Origin: Cymbidium sinense
Taxonomy: Eukaryota; Streptophyta; Magnoliopsida; Asparagales; Orchidaceae
Assembly: GCA_021442155.1 (NCBI GenBank)
Contig: CM038222.1
Location: forward strand, 18,362,923 to 18,426,922
DNA length: 64,000 nt
Direction: 5' to 3'
In this document: in pieces, positions 13,101 through 25,700 of the stretch
Position numbering within the stretch: the stretch's first letter is position 1
Layout: every line of letters begins with the position of its first letter
Notes under the pieces: model-generated
The model's input: only the letters and a program-made list of their open reading frames with translations
The model's database searches: none
What the model was told of the DNA's origin: nothing
Made by a program: the position numbers and the translations under genes

Positions 13101-14060
13101 ACCAGTAGGTTTTGGTTTATTCAATTATTTAGTTTAATTTTTATTTATTTTAGTTTATTTTTTTATTTTAATTTAGGTTTATTATTTATTTTTATTTGTT
13201 TGGTTTATTTATTTTACTTTAGGTTTTTTTTTTGTAGTTTTTTTTTGGATTAGGCTTTGGTTTATTGTTTTTTAGTTTAGTTTTATTTTTATTTTATATT
13301 TGACGTTTAGATTTTATTTTTTATTTTGAAGTTTAGGTTTAGGTCTTTATTTTATTTTTTCAGGTTGAGGTTTTAGGTTTTTATTTTAGCTTTATTTAAA
13401 GGTTTTATTTTTTAGTTTAGGCTTTATTTTTAGTTTATTTTATTTTATTTAGTTTAGGATTTAGTTTTAGTTTATTTTTGGTCTAGGTTTAGGTTTTATC
13501 TAGTTTAGTTTAGTTTATTTTAATTTAAGTTTAGGTTTACTTTAGTTTATTTAATTTATTTTTATTTTAGATTTAGTTTTTATTTTTAGATTAGAATTTG
13601 TGTTTTATTTGTAATCTATTTATAGGTTTAAGTTTTTATTTAGCTTTTAATTTAATTTATTTTAGGTTTATTTGATTTTTATTTTAAGTTTAGTTTTAAT
13701 TTCGTTTAGGTTTTTTATTCTTAGGTTTATTTTATTTTTTTATTTAGTTTAGGTTTTATTAATTTTATTTTAGTTTATTTATATTAGTTTATTTTATTTT
13801 ATTTTTAGATTTAGGTTTAGGTTTTTGTTTAAGTTTTTATTTTATTTTTTATTTTTATTTTATTTAGATTTAGGTTTTTTTATTTATTTAATTTTTAGGT
13901 TTTATTTACTTTAGGTTTAATTTTTTAGTTTTTTAGGTTTTTAGGTTTTTAAGGTTTATGGTTAAGGGTTTAGGGTTTAGGGTTTAAGGTTTTAGCATTT
14001 AGGGTTTTAGGGTTTAGAGTTTAGGGTTAGGGTTTAGGGTTTAGTGTTAACGTTTAGGCT
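10105..14060 (+). repeat. Tandem duplication of about 2 kb within the array
   Basis: Sequence from about 10105-12150 resembles 12165-14060 in order and in rare variants. Both halves contain TTTGATTTATTTTTTxG then TATTTTAGTTTAG, both contain AGGTTAATTTTATTTTTATT followed by TTTTTCATTCTT, both boxes are followed by the uncommon AATTATTTAG, and both then carry GGATTAGGCTT. The period is about 2.06 kb at the left end and 1.93 kb at the A-rich box, so small indels have accumulated. Confidence 0.6.
10691..10803 (+). repeat. Local tandem duplication, period 57 bp
   Basis: A 56-57 base block (AAGGTTTAGGGTTTTAGG through GGGCTTAGTGTTT) occurs twice in direct succession, at 10691-10746 and from 10747, with one small indel. 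It is a short-range duplication in a TTTAGGG-rich block, like those at 28936 and 31803. Confidence 0.8.
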
Positions 14061-15230
14061 TTAGGCTTTAGGGTTTTTAGGGTTTAGGCTTTAGTGTTAG
14101 CTTAGGTTTTTAGGGTTAACAATTTTATGGTTTAAGGTTTACGATTTAGGGTTAATTTAGGGTTTAGGGTTTAGGATTTTAGGGTTTAGGGTTTTGGGTT
14201 AGGGTTAGGGTTTAAGGTTTAGGGTTTAGGATTTGGGGTTTAGGGTTTAGGGTTAGTTTAAGAATTTGGGTTTAGGGTTTAGGGTTTTTTAAGGTTTATG
14301 ATTTATGGTGTAGGGTTATAGGTTTAGGGTTCAAGGTTTAAGGTTAGTTTTACGGTTTAGGGTTTAAGGTTTATAGTTTTTTTTCTTTAAATTCAATAAA
14401 CTAGAAGGTTTAGGTTTTTTTTAGTTTATTTAGATTATTTATTTTAGTTTATTTATTTTTTATTTTCTTTAAGTTTATTTTTGCTTTTTATTCATTTCAA
14501 TTTATTTTTTTATGTTTAGGATTAGTTTACATTTAATTTTTTAGATTAGTTTTTTTTTATTTTTTAGGTTTGGGTTTCCTTTTTTATTTTTAGGTTTAGG
14601 TTTAGGTTTTTAATACTTTTAGGTTTTAGGTTTTTATTTTAGGTTTTAATTTTTAGTTTAAGTTTAGGTTTATTTTTAGATTGTTTTATTTTATTTAGTT
14701 CTGTGTTTAGGTTTAGTTTATTTTTGTTTAGGTTTAGGGTTTATTTATTTTAGTTTAGTTTATTTTTGTTTAGGTTTAGGTTTATTTTATTTTTTTTTTT
14801 AAGTTTAAGTTTTTTTTTCTAGTTTAAGGTTTAGGTTTTATTTTTTAGGTTTATTTTTTAGGTTTATGTTTTTATTAAGTTTTTATTTTATTTTATTTTA
14901 GGTTTACTTTATTTTTATTTTTTGTTTAGTTTTTATTTCATTTAGGTTTATTTTATTTTTTTTTATTTTAGTTTAGTTTAGGTTTTTGTTTATTTTATTT
15001 TAGTTTAGTTTTTATTTTTATTTTATTTTGTTTTTAGGTTTAGGTTTAGGTTTAGGTTTTAGTTTAAGTTATTATTTTATTTTATTTTATTTATTTTATT
15101 TATTTTATTTTGGTTTAGTTTTTTTATTTATTTTATTTTAGGTTTTATTTAGTTTAGGTTTAGGATTTTAGGTTTTTAGGGTTTAGGGATTCAGGATTAG
15201 TGTTTAGGGTTTAGGATTTTTTAGGGTAAT

Positions 15231-17490
15231 TAGGGAAATTTTATTTCCACGGACAAAAGGTACAAAGTCCATAGACAGGGAAAATCTCTAAGCTAATGTT
15301 GAAAGAGCTACAAAGAGTCCTAAGGAGATAATCCCCCTAACTAATACAATAGTTAAGGAAAGTAAGCTAAGAAAAATAGAAACATATATCCATAAAAGAA
15401 ATTCCATAAAATCAGCAACAAACTTCCTCTGCTCCTTTTGAAACTAGCACAATCCAATAGCAATAGTCTCCCAACCTATAATAGAGATCTGCAACATGCT
15501 TTTAAAGTACTGAGTACAGATAATGAATTACTTAATCAAGAATAAAGAGTAATAGCAGATATAAATAATATGATAAAGAAAAGGCTTAGGCTTAATTACA
15601 ATCATCTCAATGAGCAACACCATATGTAAACATCCAGACTTCAAATGAAGGATTACAATTACGTATAGCTACCGACCAAGAAGAAAGATTGAAACATCAA
15701 AGGCCATCATTGCCGACATACCTCTTGTAGCACCTTATCCAATGTGATCATCCCGCAGCATAAAACTTCAAACAACAAATATAACCTACAAACACCCAAC
15801 ACTCATAGATATTAGGCTCAGTATAATAAATAAGGGGGTAAACCATTAGGATAGCACTAGTCCAAAGGGAGCTCAACCAAAGCCACCACCAAGAATTGCT
15901 AATAAAGTCACTAGGGGAAAACCTCAAAATATGGGAAAAAGCAAGCAGAGACAAAACAAAGTAAAAAGGAAACACATAGATGATAAGTTCATCCATTAAA
16001 AAAATATGCAAAGATCTAGAAGAAATAATTCCCAGAGTAACAGTAAGACTAACATCAAGAAGGTTACGTAGTAAGGTAACCATCAAAATAAGAAAGGGGA
16101 AAGGTTCGGTCACAGCCTAGAACTAAAATTCCTACCAAGAAGAAACTTGAATAGAAGAATGGGAAGCTAAGCAGCCGGTTCCCAACATAGTCTCCAAAAG
16201 ATCAGGTAAATTATAATTGATTAAATACTCTTTTAACCAACCCAGCCAGCTATAGCAACCAATCCATGCAGCCAGCATGGTAGGCCACCCAGCAAGCCAT
16301 CAAGACAGCCAAGGATTTAAAACATCAAACTTAGAACCATCAGTAAGAAAGCCCGAAGTAGTTATCTAGTCACATATATTGAAAATATCCCAAGGGATAG
16401 CCACAAGTAGCAGCCACCAATCCCAATCTAAGGAAAGGAGAATCTAGTCCAAATAGCTAGAGATAGCGACAATGATAGAAAAGAAAAACCCTTTAGGACA
16501 AAAAAACAATGCAATAAAAAATAGTAGCAAAAAAATAAGGAAAATACCATCACCCAAGTACAAAAAACATCTGACCAGTAGCTTTCAACCTTCCCATTCA
16601 AAATAAAAATTAAAACCAAAATGTCAGTAATATAGGAGGAGCACCCCTTATTCAGAAGATATAACAATCTAGTAGCATTCATCCTCACACTCATCTAGAA
16701 AAGAAATAAAATAAGGGTAAAGATCCACAAAAAATTGTTCTCCAAGCTACAATAAAAAAACAAATAGTCCTCAAGGGTACACAATCCCTCTTAGCAGTAG
16801 GAGCAAAAACCATAAAAACACAGTTGCCAAAATCCACCTTCCGATGAGCACCCCAACCAAAAACCCACACCCCAAACAACACAAGTAAAACCCAAAAGGG
16901 TTGGAGCAGGTGAGAAGGGTGAGACTCTTGAGGGAATGGACAATAAAAAAATAGATGGAATAACCATCTTAATCAGCAAACAACTAGGTGACAGTTCAAC
17001 CAACCATAGCATAACCAATCTAGAAAAGTTCAGAAAAATAACCACTAGAAAAAAGAGCTAGAACCAAAGGAAGGTAACAAAACCAACATGAGCAACACCA
17101 AGAAAGGGAAAAAACCCATAACCACACAGCACTAGAAACTAGCCAACCATAAATTTCAAAATAAATAAAACTAACTACGGAGAGATCCAATAAATAAAGA
17201 GAACCACACCAAGCAGAAGACAAGTAAAACCCAATAACCTCCACCTGCTGTAAACACCTCTACTAGGGTGGGAGAGAAAATAAACCATAAAACAAAAGCT
17301 AAAGCAAACATTCAATAATTGGAAAGATAACTTCAACCCATCTAAATGATGGGAAAAAAATCAAAATGGATTTTAAGACATAGATTTAGGTTAAGAGAAA
17401 ACTCAAGACCAAACTAGCAAAGGAGAAAACCAGTTCTAATCAAAAACACCAACAAATAGAATGTCAAAGCCCCAAAGGAGGAAAGAAGAG
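15231..17490 (-). other. LINE A 3' region (UTR with hydrophobic open frames)
   Basis: The region downstream of the RNase H domain is G/T-rich in the sense strand. It carries several short hydrophobic open frames (for example 15748-16113, 121 codons, rich in L, F, I, S and W). It is homologous to the 3' regions of LINE B (43752-45940) and LINE C (52731-56401 without the RTE): all three share a 3' terminus like AATAAAAxTTCC, a segment matching GAGCTACAAAGAG, and the GGCCATCAT block near 15700. I do not recognise a domain. Conserved UTR with T-rich codon bias is the simpler reading, and a third ORF is a weaker possibility. Confidence 0.6.
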
Positions 17491-20400
17491 TTAAAAGCCT
17501 CTAAAGTAAAGAAATTCAATTTTATCTAGATTCACAAGATCCATTAAAAGGAGAGGTATGTTATCATTAGAAAACATTTGTAAACAAGAAGACATGGCCC
17601 CCAAATTGGCAAGAAAATTAACACAAGAGTTGGCTTCCCTATAAATATGAGAAATTTCAAAATCTAGGTTAGCAAGAAGCCTCCAAGTATGATTAAGCAA
17701 ATAAAACACTTCAGCATTACCGTGAGTAATAGATTTAAGTAAATCTAGAAGAAGGAAAACATCAACTTCAAACCAAATCTAATGAAAACCTTGTTGTAAA
17801 CAAATGGAAATTCCATGATGAATGCCTTTAAGTTCAGCAAATAACATAGAACAAGGCTCTAAAGGGGCAGCAAAAGCAGAGATAACCTTGCCACTGTGAT
17901 CTCTCAAAATCCCACCACAACCATAGTAACCATTAGAAACTAATCCATCAATGTTAACCTTAATGTAATGATAATTAGGTTTAATCAAGTATATAATTTC
18001 CTATGTAAGAGAGACATTACAAGGAGGAAGGTTAATCCCAAGTTTCAAGGCCACAGACTTGGGCCCTTTAAAATTAGAGTGAGTAAGAAGATTGGCTTCG
18101 AAAAGAGATAAAATTTTATATTTGGAACTAGTAATGATATGACTATAATTCATATGAATAGTAATAAATAAAACAATTTTAACATGACCCTTAGAAGTAT
18201 GAGAGAAACATGCTTCAAGGAGTTGCATAATAGAAAATGAACCATTAAAGTGCAAAGTATTAAAAATATTATCATACTAAGCCAACATTCTAGCAGTAAT
18301 AGGGCCATTCATAAAAACATGATCCACACTTTCAATGTGGCAGCAACAGTGACATTTAGAGGGGAGTTGGAAACTTTTTTTCAAAAGAGTAGCATCCACA
18401 GGGATATAATGCACCAAGTTAAGACTGAGAATGAAGTAGGGATGCCATTATTCTAGGTTTTAGTAAAAACCAAGGACTCTTCATATTTAAATCTAATAAA
18501 ATGCCACACATCCTTAGAAATAAAATCTCCAGAAGAAGAGATTTTGAAAATAATTTGATCGGGTTCATTAGGGAAAGGCCAAATTTTAATGATTTTGTCA
18601 ATGATTACACTAGGAAAAAAGTTATTCAATTGAGCCACATCCCATTTATTATCAATAATTAACTGATGAATATTAAGCTCTACAGTAGAATGAGTATTAA
18701 GAAGGGAATCAATAGAGCCCTGCCTAAGCCAATTCTCTTGCCAAAAGAATGAGGAACCAGAATTGACATCCCAATAAAATAAATTCTCAGCATTCCATTT
18801 GATACTACAAAGTCTTCAACAAATAGGAGAATCATCAAATTTTAAAGCACAAATGAGGCCCTGATAATACTTAGCATGCATAAACTTTGACCAGCAATTT
18901 TGTTTATTTCTAAAGTTCCGCCACATTTTATAAGAAAAATGGTTAATAGAATCCTCTAATGTTTTGCAATATAAGTCACATTCATTACTAGTACCATAAT
19001 AGTTTTTCAAACTAGCCCAATGTAATATTTTAGTAGATGTATTACATCCCCAAAAATATTTTATTAAAAAGTTTATTAATCCATTTATTAATAAAACATG
19101 TAGGAACAATAGTAGACAAGAGATACATAAGCAGAGAACAAAGGGTACTTTTGATCAGGATAAGTCTAGCACCAAAGGAAAGTAAATGAAATTCCCAAGA
19201 GTAGGTTTTCTTATTTATTTTCTGAATAACTTCATCAAATAAAAAATATCTTCTCATGCCACTATATAAGGGAGTCCCCCGATACTTGATAGGGAGATTT
19301 TGATGAGAAAAACCCATAATATTTTGGATAACATTGATCTTAGTTAAAGAGATAGAAGAGCTTGTAATAAAATAACTTTTATCAAGCCACTCTCCCTACC
19401 AAAATGAGTTAAGAACTTACATAATTGTTTAATGTAAAGAGTGGAGGCATTGCAAAATATAATGAAATCATCAGCAAAACTAAGGTGTGCAATGGGAAAC
19501 CCACCAATGGTTCTATAGTACATGTTAAACATTCTACTAAACATAAACTCAATACATCTAGAAAGATATTCCACAACAATAATGAAAAGGGTAGGTGAAA
19601 GAGGGTCCCCTTGACTTAGCCCATGATAAGAAGAGAAAAAATCATGCACTTCACCATTGAGAAGCTAGAAAATAAAGAATTCTCAATCCGATTTTTAATT
19701 AAAGCAATAAATTGATTAGAGAACACAAATAAAGCTAGAATTTTATATAGGAAAGCCAAACCAATATTATCATAAGCTTGGGAAATGTGAAGCTTAAAAT
19801 GCATGTTTCAACTATGAATTTTGGCATTTAAATCATGGATCATCTCTTAGGCTAAAAGAACATTATCAAAATTGGATATCCCTTTAACAAAACTAGTTTG
19901 ATTGGAAGAGATAATTTTAGGAAGTAAGTACTCAATCTTTTAGCCAAAATCTTAGAGATAAGTTTATTAAAAAAAGAGTAAAGGCTAATCTGCCTAAAAT
20001 CATTCCAAACTTTAGGATTGTCTTTTTAAGGAATTAAAATAATGGAGGTGCTAGCAAAATATTTGCGAAGGATACTACCCTTAAAAAATATAGAATAGTT
20101 TTAATCAGGTCCTCCTTAATGATAATCCAACATTTTTGGAAAAAAGGGTAGTAAAACCATCTGGACCAGCCACAGAATCTTTATTCATACTCTACAAAAT
20201 ATCAACAATTTTAGACTTAGAAGATAAGGAAGAAAGCATATTTTTATCCTCATCAGAAATAAGATTAGGAATAACTTTAGGCCAAGAAATATCATCATAA
20301 GCCACATTTTAATTCAGAAGCTCTTTATAAAAAGAAATAGCAGAATCAATAAGCTTCTTTTTATCTAAACACCAAACTCCATCATTAATTTTAATTTTGT

Positions 20401-21525
20401 GAATGTGATTTATTTCTTTTTTTCATTTTAATCATGGCATAGAAATATTTAATATTTTGATCGCCATCAGAGATGCATTTCGTAGAATGTTTTTTTTGCC
20501 AATAGGTCTCTTCCATATCTTGAAAACATGTTAACTTATCTTTAGCATGAGCCAACATATGAATTTTAGAAGGATCATTAACAACAGCTTCTTCCAAAAT
20601 GATAACCTCATTCTCTAGTTTATTAATATTGATAAAAAAAAGTTCCTAAAATAATATTTATTCCACCAAGTAGGAATTGTTTAAGTCTTTTTAATTTGAA
20701 CCACAATCTCCTCATCCAAAAAATAGAATCATCAAGATGGAGAGGTTCACCCCAGTTACTAGCAACAACATCAAAAAATATATCATCCATCAACCATATA
20801 TTTTCAAAATGAAAAGGGATAGCGGAGGAAGATTTATTATTATTAAAATTCACATTAATAACCAAGGGAGAATGGTCCAAAAGGGTTCTATTTAAGTGCT
20901 CCATAGAAGTACTAGGGAGAAGATTAAACCACAGATGGTTAAAAAACCCTCCAAGCCTTTGCCAGAGTTTATAATTATTCTAAGTAAATTATGACCTAGT
21001 AAAACCAATGTCAATAAGATGATAATCAAGAATAATGTTATTATAATCTTCCATTGAAAATAAGTTTGGAGCATTACCATCAACACGTTCAGAGGAAGAA
21101 GAGATAGTATTAAAGTCTCCAACCACAAACCAAGGAGCGTCAACAAAGAAGAAAATTAAAAAGATTCTCCCAAAGAATCTATCTACTATTTCCTTTACAA
21201 GAAGCATAAACAAATGAACCAAAATAACTAAAATTATCATAAGTAATCTTAACATTTACAACTTGGAAAAATCATCCAAAATTTGTAGAGCATATATATT
21301 TTTCCCAAAAATCCAAATTTTATTGCTCGAGTTAGCAAAAGATATTGCAAAAGTCAATCATTCTAGCAACATAAGAAATGTTAGAAGGAAGAATAAAATG
21401 TTCCAAGATAGCCAAGAAGGAAATGTTTTGAGTACAAACTAAGTTTCTAATTCTACTTCTAATAGAAAGGGTGCTAATCCCTCTCACATTCAAAATTAAG
21501 AAAGAAACTATATATTTTTGGGCAG
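17491..21525 (-). pseudogene. LINE A ORF2 (endonuclease-reverse transcriptase-RNase H), broken
   Basis: This is the ORF2 polyprotein, which nicks target DNA and reverse-transcribes LINE RNA. The start region reads LNVRGIS near 21500 (the N-x-R-G of APE-type endonucleases), followed by VVGDFNTI near 21115 and LLDHSPLVI near 20870. The reverse transcriptase follows: KLHISQAYDNI at about 19795, GLSQGDPLSPTLF at about 19615 and SFADDF at about 19481-19464. The catalytic Asp of motif A is His in this copy (LHIS for LDIS). A zf-RVT Cys/His cluster lies near 18320-18360. RNase H spans 17988-17491 with D (NIDG), E (AELKG) and D (EVD) present, one stop between halves, and N where the fourth Asp is expected (CVNFLANLG). 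Several frameshifts and stops break the ORF. Confidence 0.85.
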
Positions 21526-21739
21526 AAGAGCCAGATCTAGTAATTCTAGCAAAATTAGAAAGTTTAGTTTTAAGAGTTTATTTTTCTTCCTAAAAATAGT
21601 TTGAAACTTATTATAAATATCCATAACATCAACATCTGAGAGAGATTATTCAAGGATATTTTTGGTTTCTTTGCAATCCACTTCAACTTCTTCCAAATTA
21701 GTAATATGTTGAATTGTCAGAATAGAAATCAATTCAACA

Positions 21740-22719
21740 TTAGAACGAAGAAGTGGCAAAAGGATTAGATCCTTTTAAAGCACAAGTACCCAAAAGTTGA
21801 TTATGCTTAAGAACCGCAGCATTGTCCATAAGAATAGTGGGAGGATTAAGATAATGTCCCTCGATTTCAGGTAAAGAAATGTCCATCGGAATAGATTTTT
21901 GTGATTTAATCGTTAAGATTGGGATCTGAATTATTAATAACTGGTTTAGGTTTTTTAAGGTGAGGGTGAACCATAAAGCAATCCGAAACTCCATGACCAT
22001 GAATTTTGCAATGGGAATAAAAAATAGGAAAGTTCTCAAAGTCAACTTTTTGCAAATATCAATATTTCTCTGATCCTAGCCAAATTTCCTTAGGAAAGTT
22101 TTTAGTTATATTCAACTCAATTATGATCTGAGCAATAGATGGCAGGGTATTAAAAGTAGTTTCCTGATCAACTTGAAAAGGATGATCGAACAACGCACCA
22201 ACTGCAAAAAGAAATTCATAATTAATGAAGTGGACATGCAAGTTAGGAAGAGAGATCCAAACCAAAATAATAGAAGATTCCTCCTTAATATAAAAAAGGG
22301 GCATCCATTTCACCAATCTCATCTAACAATTGAAAACAAAATATGAGAGTCGATGAAAAACATGAGAGTATTCCAAATCATTGGAAAGTTGAATCAATAC
22401 ATGGCAGGAATCAATCAATTTAACAAAAAAAATTCCATAGAGTTTCAAGCTATGAAAGAAAGATCAAATATTCTATAAAGAAGGACGACACAAAGTTAAT
22501 TTACCTACCAACATGAATTCAAATGGCTTTGCAAGCCTTTCCCAACTGAGTTAGAACACATTATTGCAGGTACCCATGGAAGGAAGTCGAGATAAGCTTG
22601 AGAGACTTGTTGGCATAATTAGCCTTACCAACAAGAACATCTTTGTAAGATTTTGAAGCCAGTGATGGATTTAAGATAGAAGCCCCCAAAGAGTCAAAAA
22701 TCTTAGCGGGAGCAGCCAT
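21740..22719 (-). pseudogene. LINE A ORF1 (DUF4283, zinc-knuckle RNA-binding protein), broken
   Basis: The first ATG with family-like sequence is at 22719 (MAAPAKIFDSLGAS), followed by SYKDVLVGK, which matches the SFKDAL segment of LINE C ORF1. The central DUF4283-like part is at 22322-22059 (MRLVKWMPLFYIKEESS, then LPNLHVHF and FAVGALFDHP), ending KEIWLGS. After a stop or frameshift the zinc-knuckle segment reads FYSHCKIHGHGVSDCF near 22010, with the first Cys changed to Tyr (CCHC in LINE C). In this family ORF1 binds the element RNA in the RNP. This copy has several in-frame stops and is dead. Confidence 0.75.
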
Positions 22720-25700
22720 AAACTCAAGATTTCCCCACTGGGAAGCAGAAAATGTGACTATGATCAGCAGCGGTGCATGATAGGAGAAGCCATAAGCTGA
22801 ACGAACCCGTCAAATTGAAATCACCAATAACAGAGAAGATGCACCACCATAGGGAAATGGAATTAGCTAGAGCACCAAAGAAATAGAAGAGAGAAAAAAT
22901 GTTTTTCAGTTTAGGGGGTTTTGGTTAAGGGTTTAGAGTTTAAGGTTTTTTTTGGTTTATAATTTAGGGTTTGGGGTTTAGGATTTGGGATTTAGGATTT
23001 AGGGTTGTGGGTTTAGGGTTTAGGGTTTAAGATTTAGGGTTTAGTAGTTAGGGTTTTAAGGTTTAGGGATTAGGGTTTTAGGTTTAGTGTTTAGGGTTTA
23101 GGGTTTAGGGTTTAGGGTTAGTTTTAGGGTTCAAGGTTTAAGGCTAATTTTAGGGTTTACAGTTTAGGGTTTTTTTAAAAAAAATAAAAATTAAGTAAAC
23201 TGGTAGTTTAAGGTTTACTTAGTTTACTTAGCTTATTTTTTATTTATTTTAGTTTATTTTATTTTTTATTTTTATTTAAGTTTATTTTTTATTTTTATTT
23301 AATTTAGTGTTTTTATTTTAGTTTAAGTTTTTTATTTTAGTTTATTTTTTAGGTTTAGCTTCAAGTTTATTTCTAAGTTAAGTTTTATTTTTATTATATT
23401 TTTTAGGTTTAAGTTCTTAGGACTTTAGGGTTTAAGGTTTTTGGTTTAGAGTTTAGAGTTTTAGAGTTTAGGGTTTATGGTTTAAGATTTAGGGTTAATG
23501 TTTAGGGTTTATTATTTAGGGTTTAGGGTTTAGTTATTAGGGTTTAGGGTTTAGGGTTGTAGGTTTATGGTTTAGGGTTTAGGGTTTAGCGTTAGATTCA
23601 GAGTTTAGGGTTTAGGGTTACAGTTTTTTTATTTTTTTATTTAATTTTTTTTTATTTTATAGGGTTTAGGTTTTTGGTTTAGGAATCATGTTTTAGGTTA
23701 GGTTTATTTTTAAATTAATTTAACTGGTAGATTTAGGTTTTTTTTAGTTTATTTTTTCTTTATTTTGCTTTATTTTTTATGTTTATTTAGTTTATTCCAT
23801 TTATTTAAGTTTTATTTATTTTAGTTTAGGTTTTTATATTAGTTTAATTTTTTAGGTTTAAGTTTAGGTTTATGTTTATTTTTTAATTTAGTTTTATCCT
23901 TTTTTATTTTTTTAAGTTTAGGTTTTATTTTTTATTTTTCAGGATTTGGTTTAGGTTTTTATTTTTATTTTATAGGTTTAGGTTTTAGATTTTTATTTTA
24001 TGATTATATCTAGGTTTTATTTTTTAGTTTAGGTTAAGGTTTATTTTTAGTTTAGTTTATGTTATTTTATTTAGGGCTTAGGTTTAGTTTATTTTGGTTT
24101 AGGTTTAGGTTTTATTTATTTTAGTTTAGTTTATTTTAATTTAGGTTTAGGTTTATTTTATTTTCTTTATTTTAGGTTTAGGTTTTTTCATTTAATTTAA
24201 GGTTTTAGGTTGAAGTTTTAATTTTAATTTATTTTTAAGTTTAATTTTTAGGTTTAGGTTTTATTTAGTTTTTATTATGTTTTAATTTTTGTTTATTTTG
24301 ATTATTTTTCATTTAACTTTTATTTTATTTAGGTTTTTTTATTTTTAGGTTTATTTTTTTTAGTTTAGTTTAAGTTTTATTTTAGGTTGAGGTTTTTTTA
24401 TTTAGTTTTTATTTTAGTTTAGTTTTTATTTATTTTTTTCTATTTTATTACTTGGATTGAGTTTAGGTTTAGGTTTTAGTTTAAGTTTTTATTTCTTTTT
24501 ATTATTTTATTTTATTTTGTTTAGGTTTTTTCATTTATTTTATTTTTATGTTTTATTTCATTTAGGTTTAGTTTCTTAGATTTTTATGGTTTAGGGATTA
24601 TGGTTTAAGGTTTAGGGTTTAGGGTTTAGGGTTTAGGGGTTGGGTTTAGGATTTAGGGTTGTAGGTTTTGGGGTTAGGGTTTAGGGTTTAAGGTTTAGGG
24701 TCTATGGTTATAAGGTTTAAGGTTTAAGGTTTAAGGTTTAGGTTTTAGGTTTTTAGGGTTTAGGGTTGTAGGATTAAGGTTTGGGTTTAGTGTTAGATTT
24801 ATGGTTTAGGGTTTAGGGTTAGTTTTAGATTTTAGGGTTTAGAATTTATTTAAGTTCATGATTTTTTAAATTTAATTAAAGGTAGGTTTAGGTTTATTTA
24901 TTTTATTTTTTATTTATTTTAGTTTATTTTATTTTTTTTATTTTTATTTAGGTTTATTTTTATTTTCATTTAGTTTAGTTTATTTATTTTATGGTTATTT
25001 ATTTTAGATTAGGTATTTTATTTTAGTTTATTTTTTAAGTTTAGGGTTATGTTATATGGTTTAGTGTTTTTAGGGTTTTGGGTTAGTTTAGCCTCTAAGG
25101 TTTAGGATTTTATGGTTTAGGGTTTAGGGTTTGGGGTTAAGGTTTAGGGTTTAGAATTTAAGGTTTATGCTTTTAGGGTTTAGGGTTTAAGATTAGGATT
25201 TAGGGTTTAGGGATTAGGGTTTAAGGGTTCAAGCTTTAGGCTTTAAGGTTTTTTAGGATTTATGGTTTAGGGTTTAAGGTTTTGTAGGGTTTTAAGTTTA
25301 GGGTTTTTTTAAAATTAAGTAAACTAGTAGGTTTAGCTATTTTTAGTTTATTTTTAATTTATTTATTTTATTTTACTTTTTTATTTTTATTTAGGACTAT
25401 TTTTTATTTTTATTTCATTTAGTTTATTTATTTTAGGTTTTTTATTTTAGTTTAGGTTTAGGTTTAATTTTATTTTTTAGTTGAGTTTTATTTTTATTTT
25501 ATTTTTAAGATTTAGGTTTTACTTTTTATTTTTTGGTTTAGGTTTAGGTTTTTATTTCATTTTTTTTAATTTAGGTTTTAGGTTTTTATTATGGGGTTTT
25601 TTTAATTCTTTATTTTTGTTTATTTATTTTATTTAGTTTAGGTTTAGGTTTAAGTTTAGTTTATTTTAGGTTTAGGTTTAGGTTTTGTTTATTTAAGTTT

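Larger units (their letters stand above)
9721..15230 (+). repeat. Degenerate telomere-like higher-order array, segment 2
   Basis: Continuous TTTAGGG and TTTATTTT array. A-rich boxes lie at about 9850, 11155, 13085 and 14385, giving units of about 1.3, 1.9 and 1.3 kb. G-rich blocks are at 9780-9850, 10660-11140, 12050-12150, 12640-13070, 13930-14370 and 15175-15230. I see no gene or RNA gene in it. The right edge is the 3' end of LINE A. Confidence 0.9.
15231..22910 (-). mobile_element. LINE A: near full-length L1-like plant non-LTR retrotransposon, decayed
   Basis: A 7.7-kb island of non-satellite sequence, transcribed on -. From 5' (right) to 3' (left) it has ORF1 (22719 to about 21740), ORF2 with endonuclease, reverse transcriptase, zf-RVT and RNase H (about 21525-17491) and a 2.2-kb 3' region (17490-15231). 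The order is that of plant L1-like LINEs. The total length agrees with LINE C (9.46 kb minus the 1.75-kb nested RTE), so about 7.7 kb is probably the family's full length. Both flanks are telomere-like array, so a target-site duplication cannot be told from the repeats. Many stops and frameshifts make it inactive. Confidence 0.85.

Noticed and set aside
15231..15260. Target-site duplications for LINE A (and LINE C)
   Set aside because: Both flanks consist of TTTAGGG/TTTTA words, so short matches are expected by chance and cannot be called.
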